Assembly: GCA_015061575.1 (NCBI GenBank)
Contig: SUWF01000022.1
Coordinates: forward strand, 1-50,453
DNA from: Lentisphaerota bacterium
Lineage (GTDB): Bacteria; Verrucomicrobiota; Lentisphaeria; Victivallales; Victivallaceae
Direction: 5' to 3'
Length of the DNA stretch: 50,453 nucleotides
How positions within the stretch are numbered: the first letter of the stretch is position 1; the number at the start of each line of letters is the position of its first letter. Below, one piece after another: positions 10,301 through 17,924 of this stretch. The notes beneath the pieces were generated by a model. That model had not been told where the DNA came from and did no database searches. It saw nothing but the letters and a program-made list of their open reading frames with translations. Both the position numbers and the translations under genes were made by a program.

Positions 10301-10412
10301 CTGCCCCCCGATACAGTTTCAACTTTTCCGGAGCAATATTGATCACTCCGTCAGCGGCTCCGGCCCTGCAGAATACAACCACCCCGGCCAACACACTCAG
10401 CAATAACTTCAT
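7338..10412 (-). CDS. Large secreted glycosidase-like protein with N-terminal carbohydrate-binding-like module
   Basis: A 1024-residue protein with a signal peptide (hydrophobic residues 3-15, likely cut near AGAADG at 18-22). Residues about 20-170 form a beta-sandwich module that closely resembles the whole neighbouring protein (10425-10949): shared stretches are ALRFSSRG.YK and YAPGTVWFDQIKLTP. The central part looks like a TIM barrel (WYILDDPEGKF, DIYLNIEPYVEQGYDQGG, LLLCTNKID, INCIMGYSI-like strand, LGCMGLWYYPSD). The C-terminal part is beta-rich. The best candidate acidic residues are in LNIEPY and the DDPE stretch, but no known GH family can be named. AGGA 8 bases upstream supports the ATG. 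It is the last gene of an operon with the MFS transporter and the stand-alone module, 12 bases apart, suggesting extracellular glycan cleavage coupled to uptake. Confidence 0.65.
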   Translation of the reverse strand: MKLLLSVLAGVVVFCRAGAADGVINIAPEKLKLYRGAALDNVVCTGNTPAVRLVSTSEKQLPKAEITVNLDKNVTYYELSYYVKCKNVVSRQVDRYGADIILKPAGSGALRFSSRGSYKCDHGTFDWKKVTHKINARRYLAGQPVTVTLRLAYAPGTVWFDQIKLTPLDGKSQSAAAAGGFTFGIFPCCYQKPGEAYEIAENLPAQWLLKCLARPRKAQKGTLTFELELPDFLEFKGLGGFSSRFRNGYFPLQKFTVQPGRKGYKKYVTVCDDLISGITFTDWRKNCMLITALPGSAGKSGVSYWQVKLNGQLLSRGADPVKVVPPVRLTSEPCRRFRVGVFGPVSRNSIFRGSAEEKQYFNFWSSLTANKVMLFAGAAHGAAPEYEHIMYTGGLYLESWLGLPEMAAFRKAAPPKSGKSAVPSWYILDDPEGKFEAYQQAFYRYLKKHYPTVKDIYLNIEPYVEQGYDQGGRERFARKLDLAAVPDVKACQTTYRDEWQKYMIDLHRELIAKLAQRIKKENYRLLLCTNKIDSRYGPGVWSAGVDAMDADKYADVNCIMGYSIGSKFFDDVALNVKLQSKPIYPGQDPAEEYRAWYDIYTPAGIRQNVVAAAALGCMGLWYYPSDALSGKYLRAIAEGYSMVSKYEDFYFDGARIDKDFSLTVKNSAARRVKTFSGAETTIYYPDFSGKLRFTAHQLNGQKLLTIFNYTEERLLVEVAGADGKSFLVGVDSWDLAQVLSDAPPEQTALRAEAAGAVRKFGNQLLQEAQHNDAAITWGAGLHGEPVIRLSKGKNSVDLDVFNTLNINSLRCNGVELLQDGFIGKVVFNLPKQLPVRGEVTALKIVNDLPQVTISYTVPGFADEDTAKNVLENLQVKRTFTLEKSALRCQMEFFNPTASAMPSAIRTANLLMPGERFGQTVKRNLQSGELTGGNAIDLIALKAGAASSLMNKLPRQVWTGGKIIISARDGALNERAAVVPVTTGFSGFYSWQSLRGKSMRTVELLLDEKPLAPNEKRCVEYRIEW

Positions 10413-10424
10413 AACTTATTCCTG

Positions 10425-10949
10425 TTACTTTTTGGCGACTACCGGAGTCAATTTAATTTGATCGAACCAGACCGTTCCGGGCGCATAAGTCAAAGCCAGC
10501 TGAACCTTGACCGGCGCAACGTCCAAATAGCGTTTAACATTGACCCGGTGTTCGGCCTTTTGCCAATCAAAAGTACCGGAATCAGACTTGTAAGTGCCCC
10601 GGCTGGAAAAGCGCAAAGCGCCGCCTTTGCCGGGTTTGAGCAGTACATCAGCACCATGTTTATCGGCCATATCCGATATCACATTTTCGGCTTTGACCCG
10701 GAACGAAAGTATGTAGTAAGTCACTTCCGGATCAAACTCCACTGTAAATTCCGCCCGGGCCCAGCGCTTATTGGAAGACGATACCAGCTTGACTGCCACA
10801 GCTTCGCCCTGCGCATTTTTTTCCAGCGACGCCCCATCCAACAGCGTAAACTGCTCCGGTTTGATTTCAATAACTTGCGGAGCTGCCCAAGCAGCGCAAA
10901 TGCCGGCAGCAAAGATCACTGCCACAGTTAAAAATTTGATCATTTTCAT
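10425..10949 (-). CDS. Stand-alone secreted carbohydrate-binding-like module
   Basis: A 174-residue protein with a signal peptide (residues 1-22, ending AAWAA). The single beta-sandwich domain is a paralogue of the N-terminal domain of the next gene (7338-10412). Both contain the order V.LVS.S.K, RAEFTV/AEITV, VTYY.LS, GAD..LKP, GALRFSSRGTYK, GTFDWQK and APGTVWFDQIKLTP. It has no catalytic domain. The ATG overlaps the MFS stop codon by four bases (ATGA), so translation is probably coupled, and AGGAG lies 10 bases upstream. It may act as a secreted binding protein that presents substrate to the transporter or enzyme; this role is inference. A similar stand-alone copy occurs at 28613. Confidence 0.65.
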   Translation of the reverse strand: MKMIKFLTVAVIFAAGICAAWAAPQVIEIKPEQFTLLDGASLEKNAQGEAVAVKLVSSSNKRWARAEFTVEFDPEVTYYILSFRVKAENVISDMADKHGADVLLKPGKGGALRFSSRGTYKSDSGTFDWQKAEHRVNVKRYLDVAPVKVQLALTYAPGTVWFDQIKLTPVVAKK

Positions 10950-12901
10950 AGCACATTCTCCTCTTGAGTTTTGTTAAAATGAGTTTGCTGCAATAATTTA
11001 TCCGGAGTGACGCTGCTGCACTCCAGCTTGACGAATACCCAAATCATGCTTATGTAGATGATGTCCACGAACGATTCAAACATTCCCATGCGCCCGGCAA
11101 TGCCGCCACTTTCGGGCTTGATCGTCAGAAAAGCCTGCACGCCCAACGCCCCCAGCAGCAGCACCCGCACCAGCATCGCCAAAATCAATATTCCATGATG
11201 CGGCAGTACAACTGCTGCATCAGTTGCCGCCATTTTGATGCGGCTGGTGATCTTGCGCCGGATAAAGAGGTAATAAGCCCCGGCCGTCAGCGCCGCCGGC
11301 AATGCCCGGGTCAAATAACTGTTCACTTCCGCCGCAGCGTTGATATGTTGGGCATAAGCACTCCAAACCAGCGTCATAATGATCGTGCCGCCACAAGCAA
11401 AGTCAAAGCCGTAAAGCGCAATACGCAAATAACGCGTACTGGGTGCGACCACCGGCGAAGGTTCCATTTTTTCCACACCCAAATCCGACCACGGAGCCGG
11501 AGCGCTGTAGCCGCTGTAACCGCCCAATTTCCGGAAATAGCGATACACCATAAGATAGCAGAAAGCGGCAGTCCCATAGAAGAACGCCTGCCAGAAATAT
11601 ATACACCGGTAAGCATTTTCGCCCATATCCAGCTTGATTTTAAGAAAGTCGATCACTCCGCCCAGCACCAGACCGAAAACCAATGCCAGCACACTGCTGA
11701 GCAGCGACCGGGCCGAACAGAATTGACCAAAACGGCTTTTGGGAAAAATCCGCATCAGCGCCGGCATATTAGCCAGAGCCCGGAACCGCAGCAGAAATGT
11801 CACCTGCCCCACCAGCAGACTTGACCACCAGAACACCTGTGCTCCCGGCGAAAAGAAAAACCATTTACATTCATAAACCATGGCGATCATACCGAACAAA
11901 AGCATAAATACCGATACCCGCAGCGGATGCCAGCGGTCAATAAAAATCGATCCTATCGAAGCAATAGCAAACGCTGCGATCATCACCCCCAACCCCGACC
12001 AGCCGGCTTTTTCGCCGATCTGCGCCAGACTCAACCCCATGGATTGTTCAAAAAAGACCACAAAAATCGAGGTTCCACCGGCAATACCGATCGACGCAGT
12101 AGCCAGAAACTCAAACCAGTAAAAGGGATGCGAAAAACTTTCCCGCATAAACGTCAGCACCGCCCGTAAACCTTTGCTCTGGCGTTTTTCGTTGCTGTCC
12201 GGCTCCGGGAAGCGTGGCTCCTTGAGGGTAACACACATAAAGCCCATCCCCAGCGTGTAAACGACCACCGATGCCAGCATTATCTCAGAAAAATGCGTTA
12301 AAGCATGTTTGAAAACAAAAAAGTTGAATAAAGCCGTTGTTGCAGCATTGGATATTTGCACTGCTCCCATAAAGCGGGTCAAAAACTGCGTTGGTATTAC
12401 ATCGTTATAGACGTAGTGGATCACCGACCCCACGAACATATAAAAGAATTTGAAGAAAAATACCCCGATCGCCAGCACCACCACCGCCCAGGTGGCGGGC
12501 GGCAGCTGCAATACCGGAGCAAAGATGTTTTTCAGCAGCTCCGCCTCCATTTTATACAACGCTATGATCACCCAGCTCATGCACAAAAACGGCAGCGTGT
12601 AGAGGATAAACGGCACCCGCCGTCCCCAGCGTTTGGAGCGGTAACGGTCGCTTTTAAAACTCACCCACGGACAGACAGTCATATTCAGCACCGAGCCCAT
12701 CGTACTCATGATAAAGACCATCAGAGTCGAAGATACCCCCAGCTCTTTAAGTTTCAGCGGCATGATCCGCGGCACCACGCCGATGGTCATAGCATAAGCA
12801 AAAAGCCCCACCAGAATGATCCCCATGGTCGTAATAAGCTTGGGCATAGTGTAAGTAAGACCGGACACGGTATAAGTTTTGACTGAATTGGGCTGCTCCA
12901 T
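10946..12901 (-). CDS. MFS-type sugar transporter with extra C-terminal membrane segments
   Basis: A 651-residue polytopic membrane protein. The N-terminal core of about 470 residues shows the helix pattern and short charged loops of major facilitator/GPH-type carriers (SFKSDRYRSKRWGRRVPFI resembles the loop between helices 2 and 3). After a hydrophilic stretch near residue 480, about four more hydrophobic segments follow, which makes it about 180 residues longer than ordinary MFS carriers. It leads an operon with a secreted binding module and a secreted glycosidase-like protein, so an oligosaccharide or monosaccharide substrate is likely. It resembles the transporter at 25323 in family and in gene context. 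A promoter with TTGCAA/TATCTT lies upstream, divergent from the potassium operon. Confidence 0.75.
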   Translation of the reverse strand: MEQPNSVKTYTVSGLTYTMPKLITTMGIILVGLFAYAMTIGVVPRIMPLKLKELGVSSTLMVFIMSTMGSVLNMTVCPWVSFKSDRYRSKRWGRRVPFILYTLPFLCMSWVIIALYKMEAELLKNIFAPVLQLPPATWAVVVLAIGVFFFKFFYMFVGSVIHYVYNDVIPTQFLTRFMGAVQISNAATTALFNFFVFKHALTHFSEIMLASVVVYTLGMGFMCVTLKEPRFPEPDSNEKRQSKGLRAVLTFMRESFSHPFYWFEFLATASIGIAGGTSIFVVFFEQSMGLSLAQIGEKAGWSGLGVMIAAFAIASIGSIFIDRWHPLRVSVFMLLFGMIAMVYECKWFFFSPGAQVFWWSSLLVGQVTFLLRFRALANMPALMRIFPKSRFGQFCSARSLLSSVLALVFGLVLGGVIDFLKIKLDMGENAYRCIYFWQAFFYGTAAFCYLMVYRYFRKLGGYSGYSAPAPWSDLGVEKMEPSPVVAPSTRYLRIALYGFDFACGGTIIMTLVWSAYAQHINAAAEVNSYLTRALPAALTAGAYYLFIRRKITSRIKMAATDAAVVLPHHGILILAMLVRVLLLGALGVQAFLTIKPESGGIAGRMGMFESFVDIIYISMIWVFVKLECSSVTPDKLLQQTHFNKTQEENVL

Positions 12902-12952
12902 GACCTTTGTACTCCATAAGAAATTAAAAAAATCGCTCTGACCTTTCTATTT

Positions 12953-12980
12953 AAGATAGCACAAAAAGGCGGGATTGCAA
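12953..12980 (-). promoter_or_regulatory. Promoter of the MFS-CBM-glycosidase operon
   Basis: On the minus strand, TTGCAA, a 16-base spacer and TATCTT sit 52 bases upstream of the MFS start. The pattern is moderate. Confidence 0.4.
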
Positions 12981-13011
12981 ATCCGACGGAGAAATTAGAG
13001 CAACAGGGAAC

Positions 13012-13039
13012 TTGACAAATTTTCAAGTGGTATTATATT
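13012..13039 (+). promoter_or_regulatory. Promoter of the potassium uptake operon
   Basis: TTGACA (exact -35 consensus), a 16-base spacer and TATATT lie 41 bases upstream of the TrkH-family start, back to back with the MFS promoter. Confidence 0.6.
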
Positions 13040-13080
13040 AATTAAGTTGCAAAAAATCAAAATCTTAAAATTAAACTCAG

Positions 13081-15072
13081 ATGAATAACACCACCAGGAT
13101 CAATATAAAACGTACCGAGTATACCGTACAAGGCATACTTCTGGGGGTATTGCCGCTGACCTGGCAGGAATTGAGTATTCAACATCCCTGGTTGACGGAC
13201 TTTTGGTTACTGGTTGTTGTAAGCGCAACTGTAGGGCTGCTGCTGACCGGCTGCAGCGTATTTCTGAATACCCCCCGCCTCGGGAAACTGCTGATGTTCT
13301 ACGGAATGACCTTGAGTACGCTGGTGATTTTTTTTGAGTGTCAGAATAATCCGCTGTTGACGCTTTTATATGCGCTGCCGATCATCAGTATCATTTATCA
13401 CCTGACCACCCACAAAATCGTTCCCGCTACAGAACTTACCGGCATACTGCAGTTGCATCGTTTGGGCGGACTCAGTTTTTCACTGCTGCTTCTGACTGTT
13501 TTTTCGCCGTTGTTCGCTGCCAATTGGAGTGCATTCCCGTTGATCATCCTGACCGGAGTAATGCTGCTGTGGGGAAATATCATAAGGTATACGCAAATAA
13601 CTTCCGCAGCCAGGAATCATTTGCAGAAACTATTGCTGTTCATACTGATGCCGGTGACCTTTCTGTTACTGGCCAATCATAATACGCTTACTTTGCCCGC
13701 TGCACTTCTGGCAGCAGTTGTGCTGATAATTGTTTTTCGCAAACTGCACACATCCTGGCAGCTGGCGGAACTGCTTGTTCAGCATCCGGCCCGCTGTCTG
13801 ATGCTGACATTTCTGATACTTTGCGCAGCTGGAACTTTGCTGTTGCGCACTCCGTGGGCCATGATGCAGGATCTGCCGGTGATCGATGCGGCATTCACCG
13901 CAGTAAGTGCAGCGTGTGTTACCGGTTTAAGTACCATTGATATTGCTGAAGACCTGACTTTTACCGGACGGGCCATTTTGCTGATACTAATCCAGCTGGG
14001 CGGACTGGGGATCATGACCCTGACCACACTCGCCTTGCACATGCTTGGCAAATTGACCCTTAATCAGGAACAGCTCATGCATGAACTTGCACCGGTGCAG
14101 CAGCAGGATATATTCTATAATCTGCGCTTGGTGGTGAACTTTACTTTTATAGTTGAAAGTATCGGAGCAGCACTGCTCAGTTGGGGATTTTACAGCGTGC
14201 ATCACAATTTACCTCAAGCTCTGGAATTGGGGATTTTCACCAGCGTATCGGCCTTTTGCAACGCCGGATTTTTTCCGGGAAGCAGCAATTTGGTTCCCTA
14301 CGCCGGAGAAAGCCTGCTGCTGATAATAATTGCATTGGAAATAGTTCTCGGCGGGATTGCCCCGATCGTCAGCTGCAGCTTTTTGCGGATCAGAAGTATC
14401 AGACGGCTGCCGTTTTTTGAAAAACTCTGCTTGCAAGGTACATTTATATTGTTGGCAGGCAGTACATTCCTGATGCTGCTTTTTGAGTGGCGCAACTCGC
14501 TGGCCGACCTTTCCCTGCCGGATAAACTGGTCAATGGATTTTTTCAGGCGGTAACTTTGCGGACAGCCGGATTCAACACCGTGGAACTGGCAACGGTACA
14601 AATGCCGACTTATTTATTTATGCTCATTTTCATGTTTATCGGCGGCTGCCCGGGCGGTACGGCCGGCGGGATCAAAGTCACCACCCTGGCGGTACTCTTT
14701 TTTATCTTGCGTGCCGCCATCCGCAAAGAAACGACCGTCTGTGCCGATCAACGCCGCATTGCTCCGGGAACTGTCATCCAGGCCCCAGCCATCCTTACAG
14801 CTGCCTTGCTGGTGCTGTTTGCCGTGATCATCATGCTGGCCACCACGCAGCTCCTGCCCATGCGGGAACTTTGTTTTGAAGCTGTATCCGCTCTGGCCAC
14901 GGTGGGGCTGAGTTTGGGCATAACGACCGAACTTGACACCGTGGGCCGGATCATTATCATGGCAGCTATGTTTATCGGCCGGATCGGGCCGCTGACGTTG
15001 TTTTTGCTGTTCAGTGAACGGCACAGCAACCGGATCCCCGGTTATCCGCCAGTGAATATACCTTTAGGCTGA
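13081..15072 (+). CDS. ktrB: TrkH/KtrB-family potassium transporter, membrane subunit
   Basis: A 663-residue membrane protein. The C-terminal 440 residues contain the four pore repeats of the Trk/Ktr/HKT superfamily, with filter glycines in CVTGLS (about 278-283), CNAGFF (about 393-398), RTAGFN (about 495-500) and ATVGLS (about 605-610). Gly is kept in all four, as in K+-selective KtrB/TrkH. The N-terminal 220 residues add about six hydrophobic segments not present in standard KtrB (about 450 residues). The gene is followed by its RCK regulatory subunit 28 bases later. No strong ribosome binding site precedes the ATG, but an AT-rich leader and a good promoter do. Confidence 0.88.
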   Translation: MNNTTRINIKRTEYTVQGILLGVLPLTWQELSIQHPWLTDFWLLVVVSATVGLLLTGCSVFLNTPRLGKLLMFYGMTLSTLVIFFECQNNPLLTLLYALPIISIIYHLTTHKIVPATELTGILQLHRLGGLSFSLLLLTVFSPLFAANWSAFPLIILTGVMLLWGNIIRYTQITSAARNHLQKLLLFILMPVTFLLLANHNTLTLPAALLAAVVLIIVFRKLHTSWQLAELLVQHPARCLMLTFLILCAAGTLLLRTPWAMMQDLPVIDAAFTAVSAACVTGLSTIDIAEDLTFTGRAILLILIQLGGLGIMTLTTLALHMLGKLTLNQEQLMHELAPVQQQDIFYNLRLVVNFTFIVESIGAALLSWGFYSVHHNLPQALELGIFTSVSAFCNAGFFPGSSNLVPYAGESLLLIIIALEIVLGGIAPIVSCSFLRIRSIRRLPFFEKLCLQGTFILLAGSTFLMLLFEWRNSLADLSLPDKLVNGFFQAVTLRTAGFNTVELATVQMPTYLFMLIFMFIGGCPGGTAGGIKVTTLAVLFFILRAAIRKETTVCADQRRIAPGTVIQAPAILTAALLVLFAVIIMLATTQLLPMRELCFEAVSALATVGLSLGITTELDTVGRIIIMAAMFIGRIGPLTLFLLFSERHSNRIPGYPPVNIPLG

Positions 15073-15100
15073 GTAGTTACCCAAATCAAGGAAAACAGTT

Positions 15101-15754
15101 ATGAACAAACAAATAATGATCATCGGACTGGGACAGTTCGGAATGGCGCTGGCACAAACTTTATCGGAGCGTGGAGTGGAAGTGCTGGCCGTGGATATAG
15201 CTCAGGAAAAAGTCGATATTGCCGCTCAATTCGTTACCCACGCCGCCGCAGTTGATGTTACCGACGAAAATGCCTTGGCCAAACTCCTGCCTGCCGAACG
15301 GGATTCGGTGATCTGCGCCATGGGCAGCGCCGCCAAAGAGGCCGCCATCATCTGTACAGCATTACTGCGGCAGCTGGGATGCAAACACATCGTTGCCCGG
15401 GCGGGCAGCGCAGCTTACCGCCGGATCCTTTTTATGGTCGGAGCTCACGAAGTGATCATTCCCGAACAGGACTTCGGACGGCGGTTTGCTACACATTTAC
15501 TGTACCACAATATGATTTCAGACAACGATTTGACCAACGAACTTAATCTTACTGAAATCAAACTTCCGCCCGCCATGGTCGGCAAAAACCTCATCGAACT
15601 TGCACTGCCCAAAAAATACGGTATCATCGTGGCTGCCGTCCGGCATAATGGAGTACTGAACCGTCCGGATCCGGAACAGGCACTGTCGGAAGATGACATG
15701 TTGTTGATAGTTTCAGACGAAAATGCCATTGCCAAACTTTTGCAGGAGGTGTAA
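15101..15754 (+). CDS. ktrA: KtrA/TrkA-family cytoplasmic RCK subunit
   Basis: A 217-residue protein with an N-terminal Rossmann RCK_N domain (nucleotide loop GLGQFG at residues 9-14, acidic residue at the end of strand 2 in VLAVDIA) and a C-terminal RCK_C domain (from about 135, TEIKLPPAMVGKNLIEL, PDPEQALSEDDMLLIVS). It forms the ring that gates the membrane subunit in response to ATP/ADP or NAD(H) and possibly c-di-AMP in this family. The length is normal for KtrA. AAGGA lies 8-10 bases upstream. The next gene starts 2 bases after its stop, with its AGGAGG embedded in the ktrA 3' end. Confidence 0.9.
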   Translation: MNKQIMIIGLGQFGMALAQTLSERGVEVLAVDIAQEKVDIAAQFVTHAAAVDVTDENALAKLLPAERDSVICAMGSAAKEAAIICTALLRQLGCKHIVARAGSAAYRRILFMVGAHEVIIPEQDFGRRFATHLLYHNMISDNDLTNELNLTEIKLPPAMVGKNLIELALPKKYGIIVAAVRHNGVLNRPDPEQALSEDDMLLIVSDENAIAKLLQEV

Positions 15755-15756
15755 AT

Positions 15757-16389
15757 ATGCTCTCCGGACAACTCATATCGTTAAGTTTCCGGCTGCTGAT
15801 CGTGTTCAATTTGCTGCTTTCGATCGGAGCAGTCTGGAGTTTGCAGCGGATCGATCCGGAAATCGAACGTATCTACGAACGCAACGTCATAAGTCTGGCA
15901 GCCTGCGAAAATATGCTGGCTGCCATGCCGGGAGAAAAAATCGACCTGCCCGGATTTGAAAAAGCTCTGGAACTGGCTCAACTCAATATCACCGAAAAAG
16001 GCGAAAAAGAGACCATCGATCAAATCCGGCATCATCTGTTGGAACTCAAGCAGGATGTACCCGGCAGCCGCCAGCAGCTGACACAGTCGATCCTCCGGCT
16101 GACCAGCTACAACCGCAACGCCATCATCCGTTCGGCGCAGCAGGCGCAGAAACTCCGTCAGGCGGGAGCGTGGGGAATAGTATTTTTGAGTTTGTTCTTT
16201 TTTGGCATCGCTCTTTATTGCGAACGACATTTGCACCGCACCTTGCTGACGCCGCTGCAAGAGATCGCTTCTGTGCTGGCAGCTCACCACCAGGGCGATC
16301 CATACCGGCGCTGCAACATCGAACAAGGCTCCGGAGATATGCAAAAACTCCTGCAGGCAATCAACGATCTGCTGGATAAACGCACTTGA
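15757..16389 (+). CDS. Orphan two-helix membrane sensor with HAMP-like tail
   Basis: A 210-residue protein with a membrane segment at about 9-28, a roughly 110-residue predicted extracytoplasmic helical region rich in Glu, Gln and Leu (four-helix-bundle-like), a second membrane segment at about 137-155, and a short cytoplasmic tail of HAMP type (LLTPLQEIASVL.A...GD). The protein stops where a histidine kinase or methyl-accepting domain would begin, and no frameshift or downstream remnant is visible. AGGAGGTG upstream and the 2-base gap to ktrA make tight co-translation certain. It may sense osmotic or ionic state and act on KtrAB directly; this is inference. HAMP assignment is by pattern only. 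Confidence 0.55.
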   Translation: MLSGQLISLSFRLLIVFNLLLSIGAVWSLQRIDPEIERIYERNVISLAACENMLAAMPGEKIDLPGFEKALELAQLNITEKGEKETIDQIRHHLLELKQDVPGSRQQLTQSILRLTSYNRNAIIRSAQQAQKLRQAGAWGIVFLSLFFFGIALYCERHLHRTLLTPLQEIASVLAAHHQGDPYRRCNIEQGSGDMQKLLQAINDLLDKRT

Positions 16390-16413
16390 TGGCCACAAAA
16401 GTTCCTCCGGGAT

Positions 16414-16454
16414 TTGAAAATCACGCTTTTCGGTGATATATTATCAAATGATAA
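16414..16454 (+). promoter_or_regulatory. Promoter and operator-like palindrome of gltA
   Basis: TTGAAA (16414-16419), a 17-base spacer and TATATT (16437-16442) form a good promoter. The inverted repeat TTATCA-AA-TGATAA (16441-16454) overlaps the -10 end and the expected start of transcription near 16449. A repressor bound there could block gltA. The leader of about 110 bases up to the ATG shows nothing else clear. Confidence 0.5.
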
Positions 16455-16559
16455 TTTTATATATAATATAAACCGGAATATGGCCGGAAAGAGTTTTCTG
16501 CCCAGTGGGCTGTGGGCTGCTTTCTGAAGTCATATCAAATCAGGCGTGAGGATTGCAAT

Positions 16560-17843
16560 ATGCTGAAAAAAGTAAAACCTACCGGTGAATTCGCCACGCT
16601 GACTGTCGGCGGACAGCAGATCCAATTGCCGATCGTTATCGGAAGTGAGGGCGAACGCGGTATTGATGTGGCCGAATTGCGCAAAAAAACCGGCTGCGTA
16701 ACTCTTGACCCGTCGTTTATGAACACCGCTTCGTGCTGCAGCGAAGTGACCTTTATTGATGGCGAACGCGGGATCCTGCGCTATCGCGGTTATCCCATCG
16801 AAGAACTGGTGCGCAAAGTAAGTTTTGTCGATACAGCTTATTTGCTGGTGCATGGAGCATTGCCCTCGCCCGGTGAAAAGCGTAAATTTTCGCAGCTGTT
16901 GACTGCCAACAGTCTGCTGCATGAAGATATGCGCCACTTTTTTGATCACTTCCCCCGGGGAGCACACCCCATGCACATATTGGGAACCATGATCAACGCA
17001 TTGTCAACTTTTTATCCCAACGTGGACTTGCTTTCCATGCTGGACGATATCGACCTCTCGACGGCCCGGTTGATTTCCACGGTGCGTACCATGGCGGCGT
17101 TCGCTTACAAAAAGAGTATTGGTGATCCGGTGGTTTACCCCCGGCACGATCTCTCGTACTGCGCCAACTTCCTTTACATGATGTTTGATTCTCCGATCAA
17201 ACCCTATGTGATCCGCCCGGAAGCTGTGGATATACTCAACTTGCTGCTGATCCTCCATGCCGACCACGAACAGAATTGTTCAACCACGGCAGTCCGGACT
17301 CTGGGCAGTGCACAGGTGAACTTGTATGCTACGATTTCGGCGGGGATCTCGGCCCTTTCCGGCCCGCTGCACGGCGGAGCCAATCAGGCGGTGATCGATA
17401 TGCTCAAGCACATCCAGCGGGAAGGTTCGGTCAAAAAGTGCATTGCCAAGGCCAAGGATAAAGATGATCCGTTCCGGCTGATGGGCTTCGGGCACCGGGT
17501 GTACAAGACCTTTGACCCCCGGGCAAAGATCATCAAAGAAGAATGTCACAAATTCCTCAAAGCTATGCATGTGGATGATTCGCTGCTGGAAGTGGCCATG
17601 GAACTGGAAGATATCACGCTGCGGGATGAATACTTCATTGAACGCAAACTTTATCCAAACGTGGACTTCTACAGCGGCATCATTTACCGGGCGCTGGGGA
17701 TCCCGGAAAATATGTTCACTGTGATTTTTGCCCTCGGCCGTCTGCCCGGCTGGATCGCACATTGGAAAGAGATGATCGGCGCCCACACCAAGATCACCCG
17801 CCCCCGGCAAATCTATGTGGGAGAAACGCTCAAACATCTGTAA
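16560..17843 (+). CDS. gltA: Citrate synthase (type I)
   Basis: A 427-residue enzyme that condenses oxaloacetate with acetyl-CoA. The length equals that of E. coli GltA. Catalytic residues are in place: His271 (PLHGGANQ), His312 (GFGHRVYKTFDPRA) and Asp369 (YPNVDFYSG). HADHEQN and the C-terminal ITRPRQIYVGE motif are also present. A longer frame opens at GTG 16512, but AGGA just upstream of ATG 16560 and the normal family N-terminus (MLKKVKPTGEFATL) decide for 16560. It has its own promoter and terminator, so it is a single-gene unit. Confidence 0.95.
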   Translation: MLKKVKPTGEFATLTVGGQQIQLPIVIGSEGERGIDVAELRKKTGCVTLDPSFMNTASCCSEVTFIDGERGILRYRGYPIEELVRKVSFVDTAYLLVHGALPSPGEKRKFSQLLTANSLLHEDMRHFFDHFPRGAHPMHILGTMINALSTFYPNVDLLSMLDDIDLSTARLISTVRTMAAFAYKKSIGDPVVYPRHDLSYCANFLYMMFDSPIKPYVIRPEAVDILNLLLILHADHEQNCSTTAVRTLGSAQVNLYATISAGISALSGPLHGGANQAVIDMLKHIQREGSVKKCIAKAKDKDDPFRLMGFGHRVYKTFDPRAKIIKEECHKFLKAMHVDDSLLEVAMELEDITLRDEYFIERKLYPNVDFYSGIIYRALGIPENMFTVIFALGRLPGWIAHWKEMIGAHTKITRPRQIYVGETLKHL

Positions 17844-17853
17844 TATAAATTGC

Positions 17854-17889
17854 AACGGCATGAAAAATCAATTCTTCATGCCGTTTTTT
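17854..17889 (+). terminator. Rho-independent terminator of gltA
   Basis: The 11-base arms AACGGCATGAA and TTCATGCCGTT are perfect, with a 10-base loop and a run of six T. It starts 10 bases after the gltA stop. Confidence 0.9.
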
Positions 17890-17924
17890 ATGTCATAAAT
17901 CAAAGCAGAAAGGAAGTGTTGATC

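Noticed and set aside
16512-16559. GTG-initiated extension of citrate synthase
   Set aside because: It has no family counterpart, while AGGA and the normal N-terminus support ATG 16560.
17850-17924. N-terminal extension of the GH43-like protein
   Set aside because: It would start with TTG inside the gltA terminator; ATG 17925 has a good ribosome binding site.
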